A stretch of 64,000 bases of DNA from Bacteroidota bacterium. GTDB lineage: Bacteria > Bacteroidota > Bacteroidia > Bacteroidales > GCA-2711565. The position numbers were made by a program, and so were the translations under genes. Each line of letters starts with the position of its first letter. Position 1 is the first letter of the stretch. The notes beneath the pieces were generated by a model. That model had not been told where the DNA came from. It saw only the letters and a program-made list of their open reading frames with translations, and did not search any database. Of the stretch, positions 1 through 9,700 are shown piece by piece. The stretch spans positions 1 through 64,000 of the forward strand of contig JAHIVC010000011.1 of the NCBI GenBank assembly GCA_018816945.1, in the 5' to 3' direction.

Positions 1-1176
1 ATGATTTCTAAGATCAACATTCAATCTGTTGGATTCAGATATACTTCGGCTATAGATGATTGCACCCAGACAATTATATATTACGACTTTCGAATCTCTT
101 TTCAGGTCGATCTGAAAATACCCATTACTTGGGTTTGGCGAAATCTTAATTTCGTCCTTTTCCGGATATTTTTTTATGCCCGTGGTGATAGTATCTATAC
201 TGAAAACACTTTTTAGAGCAGAATACATCTTATACCAACCTGTTGAGTCACTCCTGAACTTTGTACGCTCCTGTTCAATATGAATAAATCTTCCATCACA
301 GGATGAGGCATTTTCATAACAAGGATCAGTGCTCTTGTTGATCAATCTTCCCTGGGTATTTGTGAAAGCTGTCAATCTTGTCCAGTCCAGATCAATATTT
401 GCTAATTTAAACGTAATGGATGGATCATCCTGCAAGAATGCTTCTTCAATTAATGAAAGATAGTCGATGGAGGGAGTGATCCTCGTTCCATTACTCATAA
501 TCAGATCAGGATCACCCGAGTCTTGAGCAAATCCATGAAGTTGTAAAAAAATACTATTGTCAAATTCATTAAAAAACGCTTCGGTAGTTTTTTGAAAAAC
601 AGAGTTGCTATTGTGGGCATTGTCTGAGATTCGGTAAGGCGACGATGGGCCACAAGCTGTTGTTGTACCCGAACATTCCGAATATTCTGAATTATTACAA
701 CGATGGGTTCCGCTGATAAAAAGTGCCCTTGGAATTAATCTCTTAAAACAAAATATCGCCTGATATCCGGTTTGTGAATCATAAACAGGATGGGGTGCCT
801 GAATAATCAAATTATTCCGTAATGGATTAATACTAATAACGTAAGTACCCCAATAATGGATCTGTGAACTATTTTCCTTTATGACATAAAACCGATTGTT
901 CGATGCTATTGTTGTATCCTGAAAATCAATAATCTGATAATTTAATGAAGCAGCCAAACCATTCGCCGATTCAATATTCCCGTCAAAAATGGCATCCATC
1001 ATATTGCCCCACGAATTTAATTGAGCCACAGTTGGAGCCTGATAATCATTACCGTTGCTACCCGGCAGACTTTCAACCATTTCATTCAAATAGACTTCAA
1101 TATTGCCTTCAATGCTTTGTCCATATGAAAAGCTGAAAAGCAAACAAACCAAGAGTAGGACAAGAATCTTTTTCAT
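1..1176 (-). CDS. T9SS-exported protein with C-terminal sorting domain (partial)
   Basis: The frame starts at an ATG at 1176 and stays open through base 1, so the C-terminal end lies outside the window (392 codons seen). The N-terminus is a signal peptide (MKKILVLLLVCLLFSFSYGQ). The last visible ~50 residues (KISPNPSNGYFQIDL, then a V-x-I-Y-N-x-x-G pattern) look like a Por secretion system type A sorting domain, so the protein is probably exported by the T9SS. The middle has APHPVYD, SGTHR, DNAHN and LQLHGF, which could supply metal-binding histidines as in amidohydrolase or N-formylglutamate-deformylase-like folds; that is inference. The ATG overlaps the stop of the sigma54 activator gene by ATGA, so the two are translationally coupled. 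The position at the end of a poly-gamma-glutamate operon makes an extracellular glutamyl hydrolase a reasonable guess, not a call. Confidence 0.8.
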   Translation of the reverse strand, partial: MKKILVLLLVCLLFSFSYGQSIEGNIEVYLNEMVESLPGSNGNDYQAPTVAQLNSWGNMMDAIFDGNIESANGLAASLNYQIIDFQDTTIASNNRFYVIKENSSQIHYWGTYVISINPLRNNLIIQAPHPVYDSQTGYQAIFCFKRLIPRALFISGTHRCNNSEYSECSGTTTACGPSSPYRISDNAHNSNSVFQKTTEAFFNEFDNSIFLQLHGFAQDSGDPDLIMSNGTRITPSIDYLSLIEEAFLQDDPSITFKLANIDLDWTRLTAFTNTQGRLINKSTDPCYENASSCDGRFIHIEQERTKFRSDSTGWYKMYSALKSVFSIDTITTGIKKYPEKDEIKISPNPSNGYFQIDLKRDSKVVIYNCLGAIIYSRSISESNRLNVDLRNH

Positions 1177-2549
1177 TTTATGATGATTGAATGTTCATTA
1201 ACCTTTGAATAAAGCAATCTTCTATTCATTTTTAAGTAGTCGGCAGTTTTTGATTGATTATAATTATTGATTTTTAATGCTTCGGTCAATAATTTCTTTT
1301 CAATATCTGCAATTATACTTTTAAACGAATATTTATCATTTAAGTATGATTGTAAAGTTGCATTGAGATTGGTACGTCTGTTTGTTTCGTGAGGTAGTTT
1401 ATCAATTCTGATAATATTATCGGTTGTCATAATAGATGCCCTATGAATGGTATTTTCCAGTTCGCGCACATTTCCGGGCCAATGATAATCGAGTATGTTT
1501 TGCAAACTATCCTCCTGCAAAATCAGTTTTTGAGTGGGGCTATACTTTTGGAAAAAGTAGTCGATCAACACATGGATGTCATCCGGGCGATCCCTTAATG
1601 GAGGGATATTGATCCGGGCAACATTAAGCCGGTAATACAAATCTTCCCTGAATCTTCCTGCCTTAACTTCATCTTCAATATCCTTATTGGTGGCTGCTAT
1701 AATCCTCACGTTTACCTTTAAAGGTGTAGTACCCCCGACTCTGAAAAAAGATTGTCCTTGTATTATTCTGAGCAGACGAACCTGCAATGACGGTGGCATA
1801 CTATTCACCTCGTCTAGAAAGACCGTTCCTTCATTTGCCAATTCAAAAAGTCCCTTCCGTTGTGATTCGGCCCCTGAAAATGATCCTTTCTCATGACCAA
1901 AGATTTCACTCTCAAGCAATGATTCAGATAAGGCACCACAGTTAATTTTAACATAAGGTTTGTCGGTCAGATGAGAATGTCGTTGAATGGCATCGGCTAT
2001 GAGTTCTTTACCGGTCCCGCTTTCGCCTTGTATAAGCACGGAAGCATCAGTTGCAGAAATCCGACCAATGGTTTTAAAAATCTCCTGCATTTTTGAATTC
2101 TTCGAAATGATCTTAGAACCCTCTTCTGACTTAGAACTGGAAACCTTAGAACGCAGTTGCTTTAACTCTTTAAGCAATTCACTATGCTTAAGCGCTCTTT
2201 CGATGATCATGATAAACTCTTCCAGCTCGAAAGGTTTTTCCATATAATCAAAAGCACCCAATTTCATCGCTTCAATTGCTTTTTCACTCGTTCCATAAGC
2301 GGTAAGCATGATACAAGGTAACTCAGGATAATTATTTTTCGTGAGCTTCAAAACCTCTAACCCGCTCATATTTGGCAGATTTATATCCAGAATTAAAATG
2401 TCCAATGTTGTACTTTCGATCATATCAATGGCTTCTTCACCTGTTTTCGCTTCTAACAGTGAATATCCTTTCATCGAAAGTAGGTCAACAATATTCCGAC
2501 GCATGGAAGCCTCATCATCTACAATTAGTATTTTCTTCTCGTTATCCAT
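1173..2549 (-). CDS. NtrC-family sigma54-dependent response regulator
   Basis: This 458-residue activator has the three usual parts. A receiver domain spans residues 5-120 (acidic pair D11/D12, phospho-acceptor D55, K105). An AAA+ domain spans about 150-385, with Walker A GESGTGKE at 175-182 and Walker B TVFLDE at 242-247. A Fis-type helix-turn-helix lies at about 415-455. The sigma54-contact loop reads GSFSGA at 222-227 instead of the usual GAFTGA. It is the partner of the upstream kinase gene (9-bp gap). A sigma54 promoter is present at the head of the same operon (17606-17620), so the protein probably controls its own long operon. Phosphorylation by the kinase and the target promoter are inferred. 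Confidence 0.95.
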   Translation of the reverse strand: MDNEKKILIVDDEASMRRNIVDLLSMKGYSLLEAKTGEEAIDMIESTTLDILILDINLPNMSGLEVLKLTKNNYPELPCIMLTAYGTSEKAIEAMKLGAFDYMEKPFELEEFIMIIERALKHSELLKELKQLRSKVSSSKSEEGSKIISKNSKMQEIFKTIGRISATDASVLIQGESGTGKELIADAIQRHSHLTDKPYVKINCGALSESLLESEIFGHEKGSFSGAESQRKGLFELANEGTVFLDEVNSMPPSLQVRLLRIIQGQSFFRVGGTTPLKVNVRIIAATNKDIEDEVKAGRFREDLYYRLNVARINIPPLRDRPDDIHVLIDYFFQKYSPTQKLILQEDSLQNILDYHWPGNVRELENTIHRASIMTTDNIIRIDKLPHETNRRTNLNATLQSYLNDKYSFKSIIADIEKKLLTEALKINNYNQSKTADYLKMNRRLLYSKVNEHSIIIK

Positions 2550-2558
2550 AATTATTTT

Positions 2559-4103
2559 TTAAACCAATTGTTGCTTTATTGGAAATAAAATTGTGCATTT
2601 AACACCACCCTGATCAATGTTTTCAAAAAATATTTCTCCATTGTGGGCTTTTATGATTTCATAAGAGATGGGCAAGCCCAATCCAACACCGGAGGGTTTA
2701 GAGGTTACAAAGAGTTCAAACATTCGATCAAAAATATGTTCAGGAATACCTTCCCCTGTATCAATAAATTCAATCATTAAGCGATCGTTTTCAACCGATT
2801 TGATATTGATTGTTATTTTCCCTCCATTCGGCATAGCCTCCATCGAATTAGCAAGGATATTAATAAAAACCTGTTGAATAGAGTTTGGATCCGCTTCGAT
2901 GAATGGATCATCATTATCATTGATGACAAATTCAATGTTTGAATTTTCTTTTTGTATTTGGAGTATATTGATCGTTTCTCTTATTTGATCAAGAAGATTT
3001 ATATTAAACATTGTTTTATTGATAGGCTTTGAGAATATTAAAAGCCGCTTAATTAAATTTGACAAACGATTTGTTTCATTCACAACAAGTTCCATGGCAT
3101 CTTCAGTGATCAGTTCTTGTTTGTTTCCCGAAAGTTTCTGCTCTTTCAATAGTTGTTGCCATATTTGAATTCTGGTTTTGATAATTGCCAGTGGCGTACG
3201 AACTTCATGTGCAACACCTGCCACAATGCGCCCAATGGATGCCATTTTTTCTCTTTGCAGGAGTTTAAGTTCCAAACTGCGTCGCTGATGGTTTCCAGAT
3301 TCTAACTTTTCCAATGTTAAATTAATGGATGAAACAATTTCCCTAAATAACTTTTCTCTATTTTGTAATCGATAATTTGGATTTAAATGTATTTTTTCCA
3401 ATTCATTGCGAATAGATTGAATATTTTCTCTCAGTTGATAAGTAAACCAAAGAACAAATAATAAACTAATGATTAAAATAACTGCGGCAATATTTACCAC
3501 ATTTTGTAATTTAATAAGCGGTAATTCCCTTTCAATATGAATCCGCACCCAAATGGTCCCAACTGTTTTATTTTGAAACTTAACGGGAATTGTCATTAAT
3601 GGAAACACTGCCGGATCAAATCCATGTAACTCTAAAAGGTAACTATTCTGAGCAATGCTCTTTAAGCATTGTTCCCTGATGATATTGTATGATCGGGGAG
3701 GTGGGCCGTAAACGGGTATTGGTGGATTGCTAGTGGGATAAGCGTAACCCAGAAATTTATCAATACCATTAAAATAAAATCCACCTTCCAAGCCTATATG
3801 CTCTGACAAAATTTCTTCTGTTATTTTGGTAAGCGTAATATCCATTTCATCCTGTTGGGTTGGAGGTAATTCAGCCATCGAAAAATAGGAATTATTGCCA
3901 AAATCCTCAATGTTCTCTTTGGAAATCATTAATAATTCCCTAGCGGTTGCATTACATAAAACCGAATTTTTGGCTATGGTTTTTTTGTGCCAATTATTAA
4001 TGACGTTATATGATATCAGAACCAGAGATACTAAAATTAGAGTGAACAGAACACTGTTTTTCTGATATTTTCTTTTGATTTTATTGTTCTCAATTTTCAA
4101 CAT
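2559..4103 (-). CDS. Two-component sensor histidine kinase
   Basis: Membrane sensor kinase of 514 residues from the preferred ATG at 4103, which has a good ribosome site (GGTGGAG) just upstream; a longer reading from a TTG at 4145 lacks one. It has a first membrane helix near residues 16-38, a periplasmic sensor region of about 160 residues, a second helix near 200-222, and a linker. A HisKA domain follows with the phospho-accepting His in GVAHEVRTPLA (about residue 299), then an HATPase domain with N box (ILANSMEAMPNGG), DTGEGIP and GVGLGLPIS. The adjacent NtrC-type regulator is the obvious partner. The ligand is unknown; from the context glutamate, PGA fragments or a related envelope signal is plausible. 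A TATTTTTG box at 4143-4150 could be an internal promoter for the kinase-regulator pair. Confidence 0.93.
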   Translation of the reverse strand: MLKIENNKIKRKYQKNSVLFTLILVSLVLISYNVINNWHKKTIAKNSVLCNATARELLMISKENIEDFGNNSYFSMAELPPTQQDEMDITLTKITEEILSEHIGLEGGFYFNGIDKFLGYAYPTSNPPIPVYGPPPRSYNIIREQCLKSIAQNSYLLELHGFDPAVFPLMTIPVKFQNKTVGTIWVRIHIERELPLIKLQNVVNIAAVILIISLLFVLWFTYQLRENIQSIRNELEKIHLNPNYRLQNREKLFREIVSSINLTLEKLESGNHQRRSLELKLLQREKMASIGRIVAGVAHEVRTPLAIIKTRIQIWQQLLKEQKLSGNKQELITEDAMELVVNETNRLSNLIKRLLIFSKPINKTMFNINLLDQIRETINILQIQKENSNIEFVINDNDDPFIEADPNSIQQVFINILANSMEAMPNGGKITINIKSVENDRLMIEFIDTGEGIPEHIFDRMFELFVTSKPSGVGLGLPISYEIIKAHNGEIFFENIDQGGVKCTILFPIKQQLV

Positions 4104-4163
4104 TCGCTCCACCCTTTTTATGATTTGCAATTGTTTGATGAACAAAAATAATGCTTTTCAACT

Positions 4164-5144
4164 TTAAAACAGGTCTAATACTTTTTGATAATTAATCAGT
4201 GCTAAAGAAGCAGCGATTGATTGTTCTTTAAGAATACCGGAAATTGATTGTACGCTTTCGTCATTGATGTTTACTTTTGAAACCACATGAATATCAATCG
4301 CAGTATTGATAAATCTATTTTCGAATTTTTTATTTAATAGAATCTCGGCCATTTGCACATTGGGATTAATGATGGCCAGAGGTTCAATTTCTGAATAATT
4401 AAATGCTTCAGTCCATATTTTTTTCGAGTAGCCAAAATGGGTACAATTTAAACTCGCGTAAATGCTATCTTTTGGGTAAGTACCCTTTGCAAGCGCCTCA
4501 TCTACGTATGACATGATAAGAATTTCTGTATCCTCCCCTAAAGGATTATTCTCTATGTAATTTTGCAATTGAGGGCAGGCTTGTGACACAATCCGTGCAT
4601 TTGAAATACCTTGTTCAACCAGTTGAGAACGATAGCTGTCTTCTTCGATGGTAGTTTCGGTGCCAAAAATTAATACTTTTGAATTTGCATTTTGATCCAA
4701 CTTCTTTTTGATTTCTAACACGCCAATATCAACAATCCCGATTATTGGGATGATGGCAGTTTTTGCAAAATTGGTTTCTTCATAAATTGTTGACAGCGTG
4801 TTGCAGGCAATTAGAATTAAATCAGGTTTATATTTTTTACTTATTCCATTCAAGACCATGTTGAATGTTTCGACTTTTTCATTTCGATTTGTAAGCGCAT
4901 TGTAGCCTCCGGTTTCATTGAAAAGCGCATTTGCAAATACTAAGTTGATTTTTGCAAAATGCCCGGAATTTCGCATATTTTTTTCCATCTCTGCCAAAAC
5001 AGAAAGTCCACCTAAACCTGAATCGGTTATTACGACGGTGATACTATCTTTTTCGAATAATGAGTTGACAGAAGTAGTTTGAGCCTTCGTATTTGAGCAA
5101 AGAAGAATTAAAAAAAGGGTACTGATTAAGAGATGCTTTTTCAT
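4164..5144 (-). CDS. Glutamate racemase-like protein with signal peptide
   Basis: An Asp/Glu racemase (MurI family) of 326 residues. The three family signatures are present: VITDSGLGGLSV near residue 38 (MurI FDSGVGGLSV), IACNTLST with the first catalytic Cys, and LNCTHFGYS with the second. Unlike cytoplasmic MurI, it starts with a clear signal peptide (MKKHLLISTLFLILLCSNTKAQ), so it should act in the periplasm or at the outer membrane. It lies between susD and the sensor kinase inside a poly-gamma-glutamate operon. A periplasmic enzyme interconverting L- and D-glutamate would fit assimilation of mixed D/L PGA. Substrate (Glu or Asp) is inferred from family resemblance only. Confidence 0.85.
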   Translation of the reverse strand: MKKHLLISTLFLILLCSNTKAQTTSVNSLFEKDSITVVITDSGLGGLSVLAEMEKNMRNSGHFAKINLVFANALFNETGGYNALTNRNEKVETFNMVLNGISKKYKPDLILIACNTLSTIYEETNFAKTAIIPIIGIVDIGVLEIKKKLDQNANSKVLIFGTETTIEEDSYRSQLVEQGISNARIVSQACPQLQNYIENNPLGEDTEILIMSYVDEALAKGTYPKDSIYASLNCTHFGYSKKIWTEAFNYSEIEPLAIINPNVQMAEILLNKKFENRFINTAIDIHVVSKVNINDESVQSISGILKEQSIAASLALINYQKVLDLF

Positions 5145-5194
5145 TTCTTTAATGATAATGAGTTAGTGTGGATAAATACTTCTATTGGCTTAAT

Positions 5195-5226
5195 AAGCCC
5201 TATGAGTCGTTCTAACTCATAGGGCT
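5195..5226. other. Strong hairpin between susD and the racemase gene
   Basis: A near-perfect inverted repeat (AAGCCCTATGAGT and its complement, with a short loop) lies in the 225-bp gap between susD and the racemase gene. On the minus strand no T-run follows, so it is a poor intrinsic terminator in the operon's direction. It may instead act as an mRNA processing or stability element separating the susCD transcript from the genes after it. Confidence 0.5.
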
Positions 5227-5369
5227 TTCTTAACCTTTTATTAATAAAAAATGATGCCACTGATTCTATTCAGGAATGATGGTCTGCCTTCAAATTAATT
5301 AAAGCTTAAACATCCTAAATACATAGCTCATTTGTCTTTGATCAAGATTAAATCCACTAAACACATTGT

Positions 5370-6740
5370 TTACTGAAAAATCCATAATTTCTGATTATTG
5401 TCAACGATTACAGGACAATTAGGGTTGTATGAAATTTCAGTTTGCGGATAAGGAAACCTTGCAGGAATCGGACCGGCACCGGCTACAGGTGTAAGTGCAG
5501 GGTATCCCGTTCTTCGATAATCATCGTAAGGCACCACGGTCGAGTACATTGCCAGATATTTCTGCTCGATAATTTTTTCGAGTGTAATAGTAGTGGCATC
5601 CTCAATATTGATATTTGTATTCAGCCAAGTGGTATTAGCGTTTCCGGTAACTGCAAGTACCGATGAAGCGACTGCGGCTTTATAGGCAGCGGCAGCTCCT
5701 GCAGCATCAGGAGAGGCTTGCTTAAATAAACATTCTGCTTTTATAAACTGCATTTCGGCATATGAACTTAACACAACCGGTGCTGATGCACTGTTATTAT
5801 AGGTTCCGAGTGTTGATGCGCTTGTAATTTCCGAACCTGCCGGACTTCCTACATATTTTCCACTTAGTGCTTTAGCATAGAATGATAATCTGGGGTCAGA
5901 AGTTGCTGCAAGTTTATCAATAAATGTTTTACACATTTTTATGTCATTTTTATATGAAGATACAGTTGCATACTGATACATCGGCCCTGCTTCTGTATTT
6001 GCTGTCCCAAAGTTCATTACAAACTTATCAGAAGAGCCAAAGGAACTGTTGACATAAGCAATTGCATTAGTGTAGTCCTTTTTGTTAAGTGCATATCTTG
6101 CCCTGATTGCATTGGCCGCTTTTATCCATGATGTTTTATTATTACTGTAAATAATATCCCCGGCAAGTGCAGTGGTGTTTGTTGTTGAACCAAGGTCCGT
6201 GATTGCTTGTGCCAGGAGATCATCAATTGTAGCATAGATTTCTTGTTGCGTGTTATAAACAGGTGTTATTAATCCCTCATCACCTTGAAATGCTTCAGTA
6301 TATGGCAAATCTCCAAATAAATTCGTTAGTGTTCCAAGGCTCAAAGCCATACATACTTTTGCAACACCTGCATAATGTGGCGAATTTGCTTCTGCTGCTT
6401 TTTGAATGATCTTAGTTGCATCCATCATTGATTGGTAATACAATCTCCTCCATAAGTCATCAACATCAGTAGGTCCCAAAATATAATTTGCTTCCCCGGC
6501 TGATTGTCTTGCAACACCATTCAGTTGCTGCATAAAAATATTGGTGGTTTTAACAGCCCTGATCCCTCCAAGTTGATAGGACATTGAGAGCTCCATCGTT
6601 GGAACCAACAAATCCATGGGCACATCTGATGGAACATCCGGATTAATATTCATTTTCGGATCTATCCATTTTTCACATCCGGTAATAAACAAAGTGAATA
6701 TTACCAGAAATGCTATATTTAATTTATATAAACTTTTCAT
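5370..6740 (-). CDS. SusD/RagB-family nutrient-binding lipoprotein
   Basis: Outer-membrane surface lipoprotein of 456 residues with a lipobox ending in FITGC at residue 22. The body matches the SusD-like family: an N-terminal MNINPD...PTMEL stretch, TPR-like helices with LSLGTLTNLFGDLPYTEAF, and a late KAECLFKQ/EKIIEQKYLAMY segment. It directly follows its SusC partner (32-bp gap), so the two should form one TonB-dependent uptake unit. The usual substrates of such pairs are glycans or peptides. Here the neighbours point to glutamyl oligomers or PGA fragments, which is inference from context. Confidence 0.95.
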   Translation of the reverse strand: MKSLYKLNIAFLVIFTLFITGCEKWIDPKMNINPDVPSDVPMDLLVPTMELSMSYQLGGIRAVKTTNIFMQQLNGVARQSAGEANYILGPTDVDDLWRRLYYQSMMDATKIIQKAAEANSPHYAGVAKVCMALSLGTLTNLFGDLPYTEAFQGDEGLITPVYNTQQEIYATIDDLLAQAITDLGSTTNTTALAGDIIYSNNKTSWIKAANAIRARYALNKKDYTNAIAYVNSSFGSSDKFVMNFGTANTEAGPMYQYATVSSYKNDIKMCKTFIDKLAATSDPRLSFYAKALSGKYVGSPAGSEITSASTLGTYNNSASAPVVLSSYAEMQFIKAECLFKQASPDAAGAAAAYKAAVASSVLAVTGNANTTWLNTNINIEDATTITLEKIIEQKYLAMYSTVVPYDDYRRTGYPALTPVAGAGPIPARFPYPQTEISYNPNCPVIVDNNQKLWIFQ

Positions 6741-6772
6741 GTTTTTATTTTTATAGGTTACAATTGATTATT

Positions 6773-9700
6773 TTAGAATGTAAGTTTTATACCGAAAAGA
6801 TACGATTTAGCTGCCGGGCTTGCGAAATAATCAAAACCTTGTCCGTTTGTAGCTCCATAAACACTGACTTCAGGATCACCCCCTTTATAAGGAGTTGATA
6901 CAATTAAATTGTTTCCGGTAGCATAAACTTCAAGTCCTTGTAATTTCAATTTTGAAAGCATTGCTTTATTAAAGGTATAAGACAAGGTAAGCTCTCTCAA
7001 CTTAACCCAACTTGCATCTTCAACTGCCTGTGATGCGGCACCTCCACTCGTGAAACTATTTTCGCCTCTGTACCAGCTTTGATCTTTTATTACTTCGGTT
7101 GTGTTAACTACACCGGTGGATACAACATTACCGTTTGCATCTAAATGCCCGTAAACACCTTCGAAAACGGTAGGAGTTGATCGGTCAAGCGTTTCAATGG
7201 TTTGTCCGTAATAGTTCAAATTGAATCTGGTTCCGTTGTTCACATATCCACCACTTTTGATATCAATCAATGCAGTTAACTCAAAACCTTTATAAGTCAA
7301 GGTATTATATATATTCATGGTCCAATCAGGATTTACTTTACCCAGAGGTACAGTGGAGGTCTTATTTGTCCATGGGAATCCATCAGGATGGGTATCCGTC
7401 GGATCATCATTAATTAGAATATTGCCGTTAGCATCGCGATACCAATCGAATCCGTAAATAGTAGCATAATCCTGTCCAACAGCAGCATTAATCTGTGCTT
7501 TGGTATCGCCGTTAAGTGTTACATAGCTAACATCTTTGGCTAAACCTGTTACAGGGTTTTTCATTTTTGTGAAATTTAATCTTATATCCCACTGAAATTC
7601 CTTGATTTTTACCGGAACTGCATAAATACTGAGTTCAATTCCTTTGCTTTCCATTGATGCAGCATTTAGATACATATTTGTATAACCTGAAGCGGCAGCA
7701 ATGGTAACCGGAAGAAGCAGGTCGATGTTTTCATTAAAGAAATATGACACATCCAATCCAATTCTATTTTCCAAAAATTTCAGTTCGGTCCCGATTTCAA
7801 AAGAAGTCTGGGTTTCATGTCTTAAATTTGGATTGCCAACTGTGTTTCCTACTGTATATCCTGCTGTTCCTAAGAAAGGGAAAGAAATTCCGGCGGTATA
7901 ATAATCATCCGCGCTTCCGGAACCATAATAAGAAGAAGTCCTGTAAGGATCAGCTATATTAGCGGTTTTCGCCCATGAAGCCCTTAATTTTCCAAAAGTA
8001 AGTATTTTGTTATCCTTCAGTTGAGGTAATTCAGAAAACAGGAAAGATCCACTAAAGGATGGGAAAAGTGCTGAAAGATTATCTTCAGGCATGGTTGTTG
8101 ACCATTCGTTACGCAGTGTAGCTCCGAAGTAGAGCATATTCTTATAATCAATACTCAGATCAGCAAATATTGCAGCGGTCCTATATTCGGTTGTACCATT
8201 TCCTGCAGTCTGTTTGCTTGTGTTATCCAGATTATATAAACCCGGTATGGAAAGATCGGCGGTATAAGCAGTAAGGTACCTATAACTTTGTTGGTACATG
8301 TTCTGTCCAAGATTTAAATTAAATCCCAAGTCTTCATTGATTTTCTTCTTAATACTTAAGATCAAGTCCGAATTAAACATCATATGATGTTCTGACCGCT
8401 CCCTCAAATAACCTTTCAACCTGCCCTGACTGTTCCAATTTGAAATTTCCTGAAATCTTCTTTGGTACCAATCAACCCCTACATTGTAGGATAAAGACAT
8501 CCAGTCGTTAAATTTTGCTTTTAGAAAAGTATTACCGACAAACCTGTCGTTAATATCTTTAAAAAATTGTTCATATACGGACCAGTAGGGATTATTATAG
8601 GTTCCATTAACTCCGGTATATGTTCTTTGAGTACCATCTTCAAGCTTATAACCAGCAGCATTATTAAATGTTGCTGGTGTTCTGTACAGGCCTATTCCTA
8701 TACCTGAACTGGTTCCACCTTCTCTGATTAGGTTATTGATCGTGTGTGAGTACATCACATTAGCGCCCGTACTGACTTTTTCGGTCAGTTTTGTTTCAGC
8801 ATTTAGCCTGATGGTCGTTCTGTCAAAATCATTATTTGGGGCAATCCCTTCTTCATTCAAATTTCCAATGGAGAAGTAATAGGATGAATTATTATTGCCT
8901 GCCTCTATACTAATATTGTTATTGTACGAAACACCTGTTCGGAAAAATTCATATTGGTCAAATGTTTTTACAGGCTCACCGGTTGCATTCGGATGATTTT
9001 TACTTACAATAGCACCATCAACATCAAGCAAAGGATTTGCCCAATCGACTGTTTCTCTCGAATAGCTAGTGGTATCCAATAATGGACCCCAAGCACCGTT
9101 GTATTTACTACGCCAGCTTCCATTTAATCCTTGTCCGTATTTATCTTGCAATTCGATATGCTTCCCAAGTTGCTTAAATCCCACTGAAGAGTGAAGTTTA
9201 ACTTTCATTTTTTGGTCAAGGGCTCCCTTTTTGGTTGTTATTACAATAACCCCATTGGAAGCCAGCAGTCCATAAAGCGCTGTTGCAGCACCCCCTTTTA
9301 GTACGCTTAAAGATGCAATATCGTCGGGGTTAAGGTCAATACTTCTCGATGATGTATAATAACCCGACTGACCCGTACCACCCCGATAAGAAGGTTCTGT
9401 GCTTATTGGCATCCCATCGATGACAAATAAGGGTTGGTTGTTTCCGGTAAGTGAAGCAGCACCCCGAATAGTCATATAAGATGCAGCTCCTGCATTACTG
9501 GATGAACTGGTAACCTGGAGCCCTGCAGCCTTTGCCGCGAGTGAGGATACAATATCACTATTGCCCCTTTTATCTAACTCCGACCCACTCACTTCCTGGA
9601 CTGTATATCCTAGTGCCTTTTTTTCACGTGAAATACCAAGTGCCGTGACAACAACCTCATCAAGATTGATGTCACTCGGTTCCATAACTACATTTAGAAC

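Noticed and set aside
5299-5385. 28-residue frame MDFSVNNVFSGFNLDQRQMS... after susD
   Set aside because: It could be the last strand of a lost barrel, but it overlaps the susD end, has no clear ribosome site and is too short to support.
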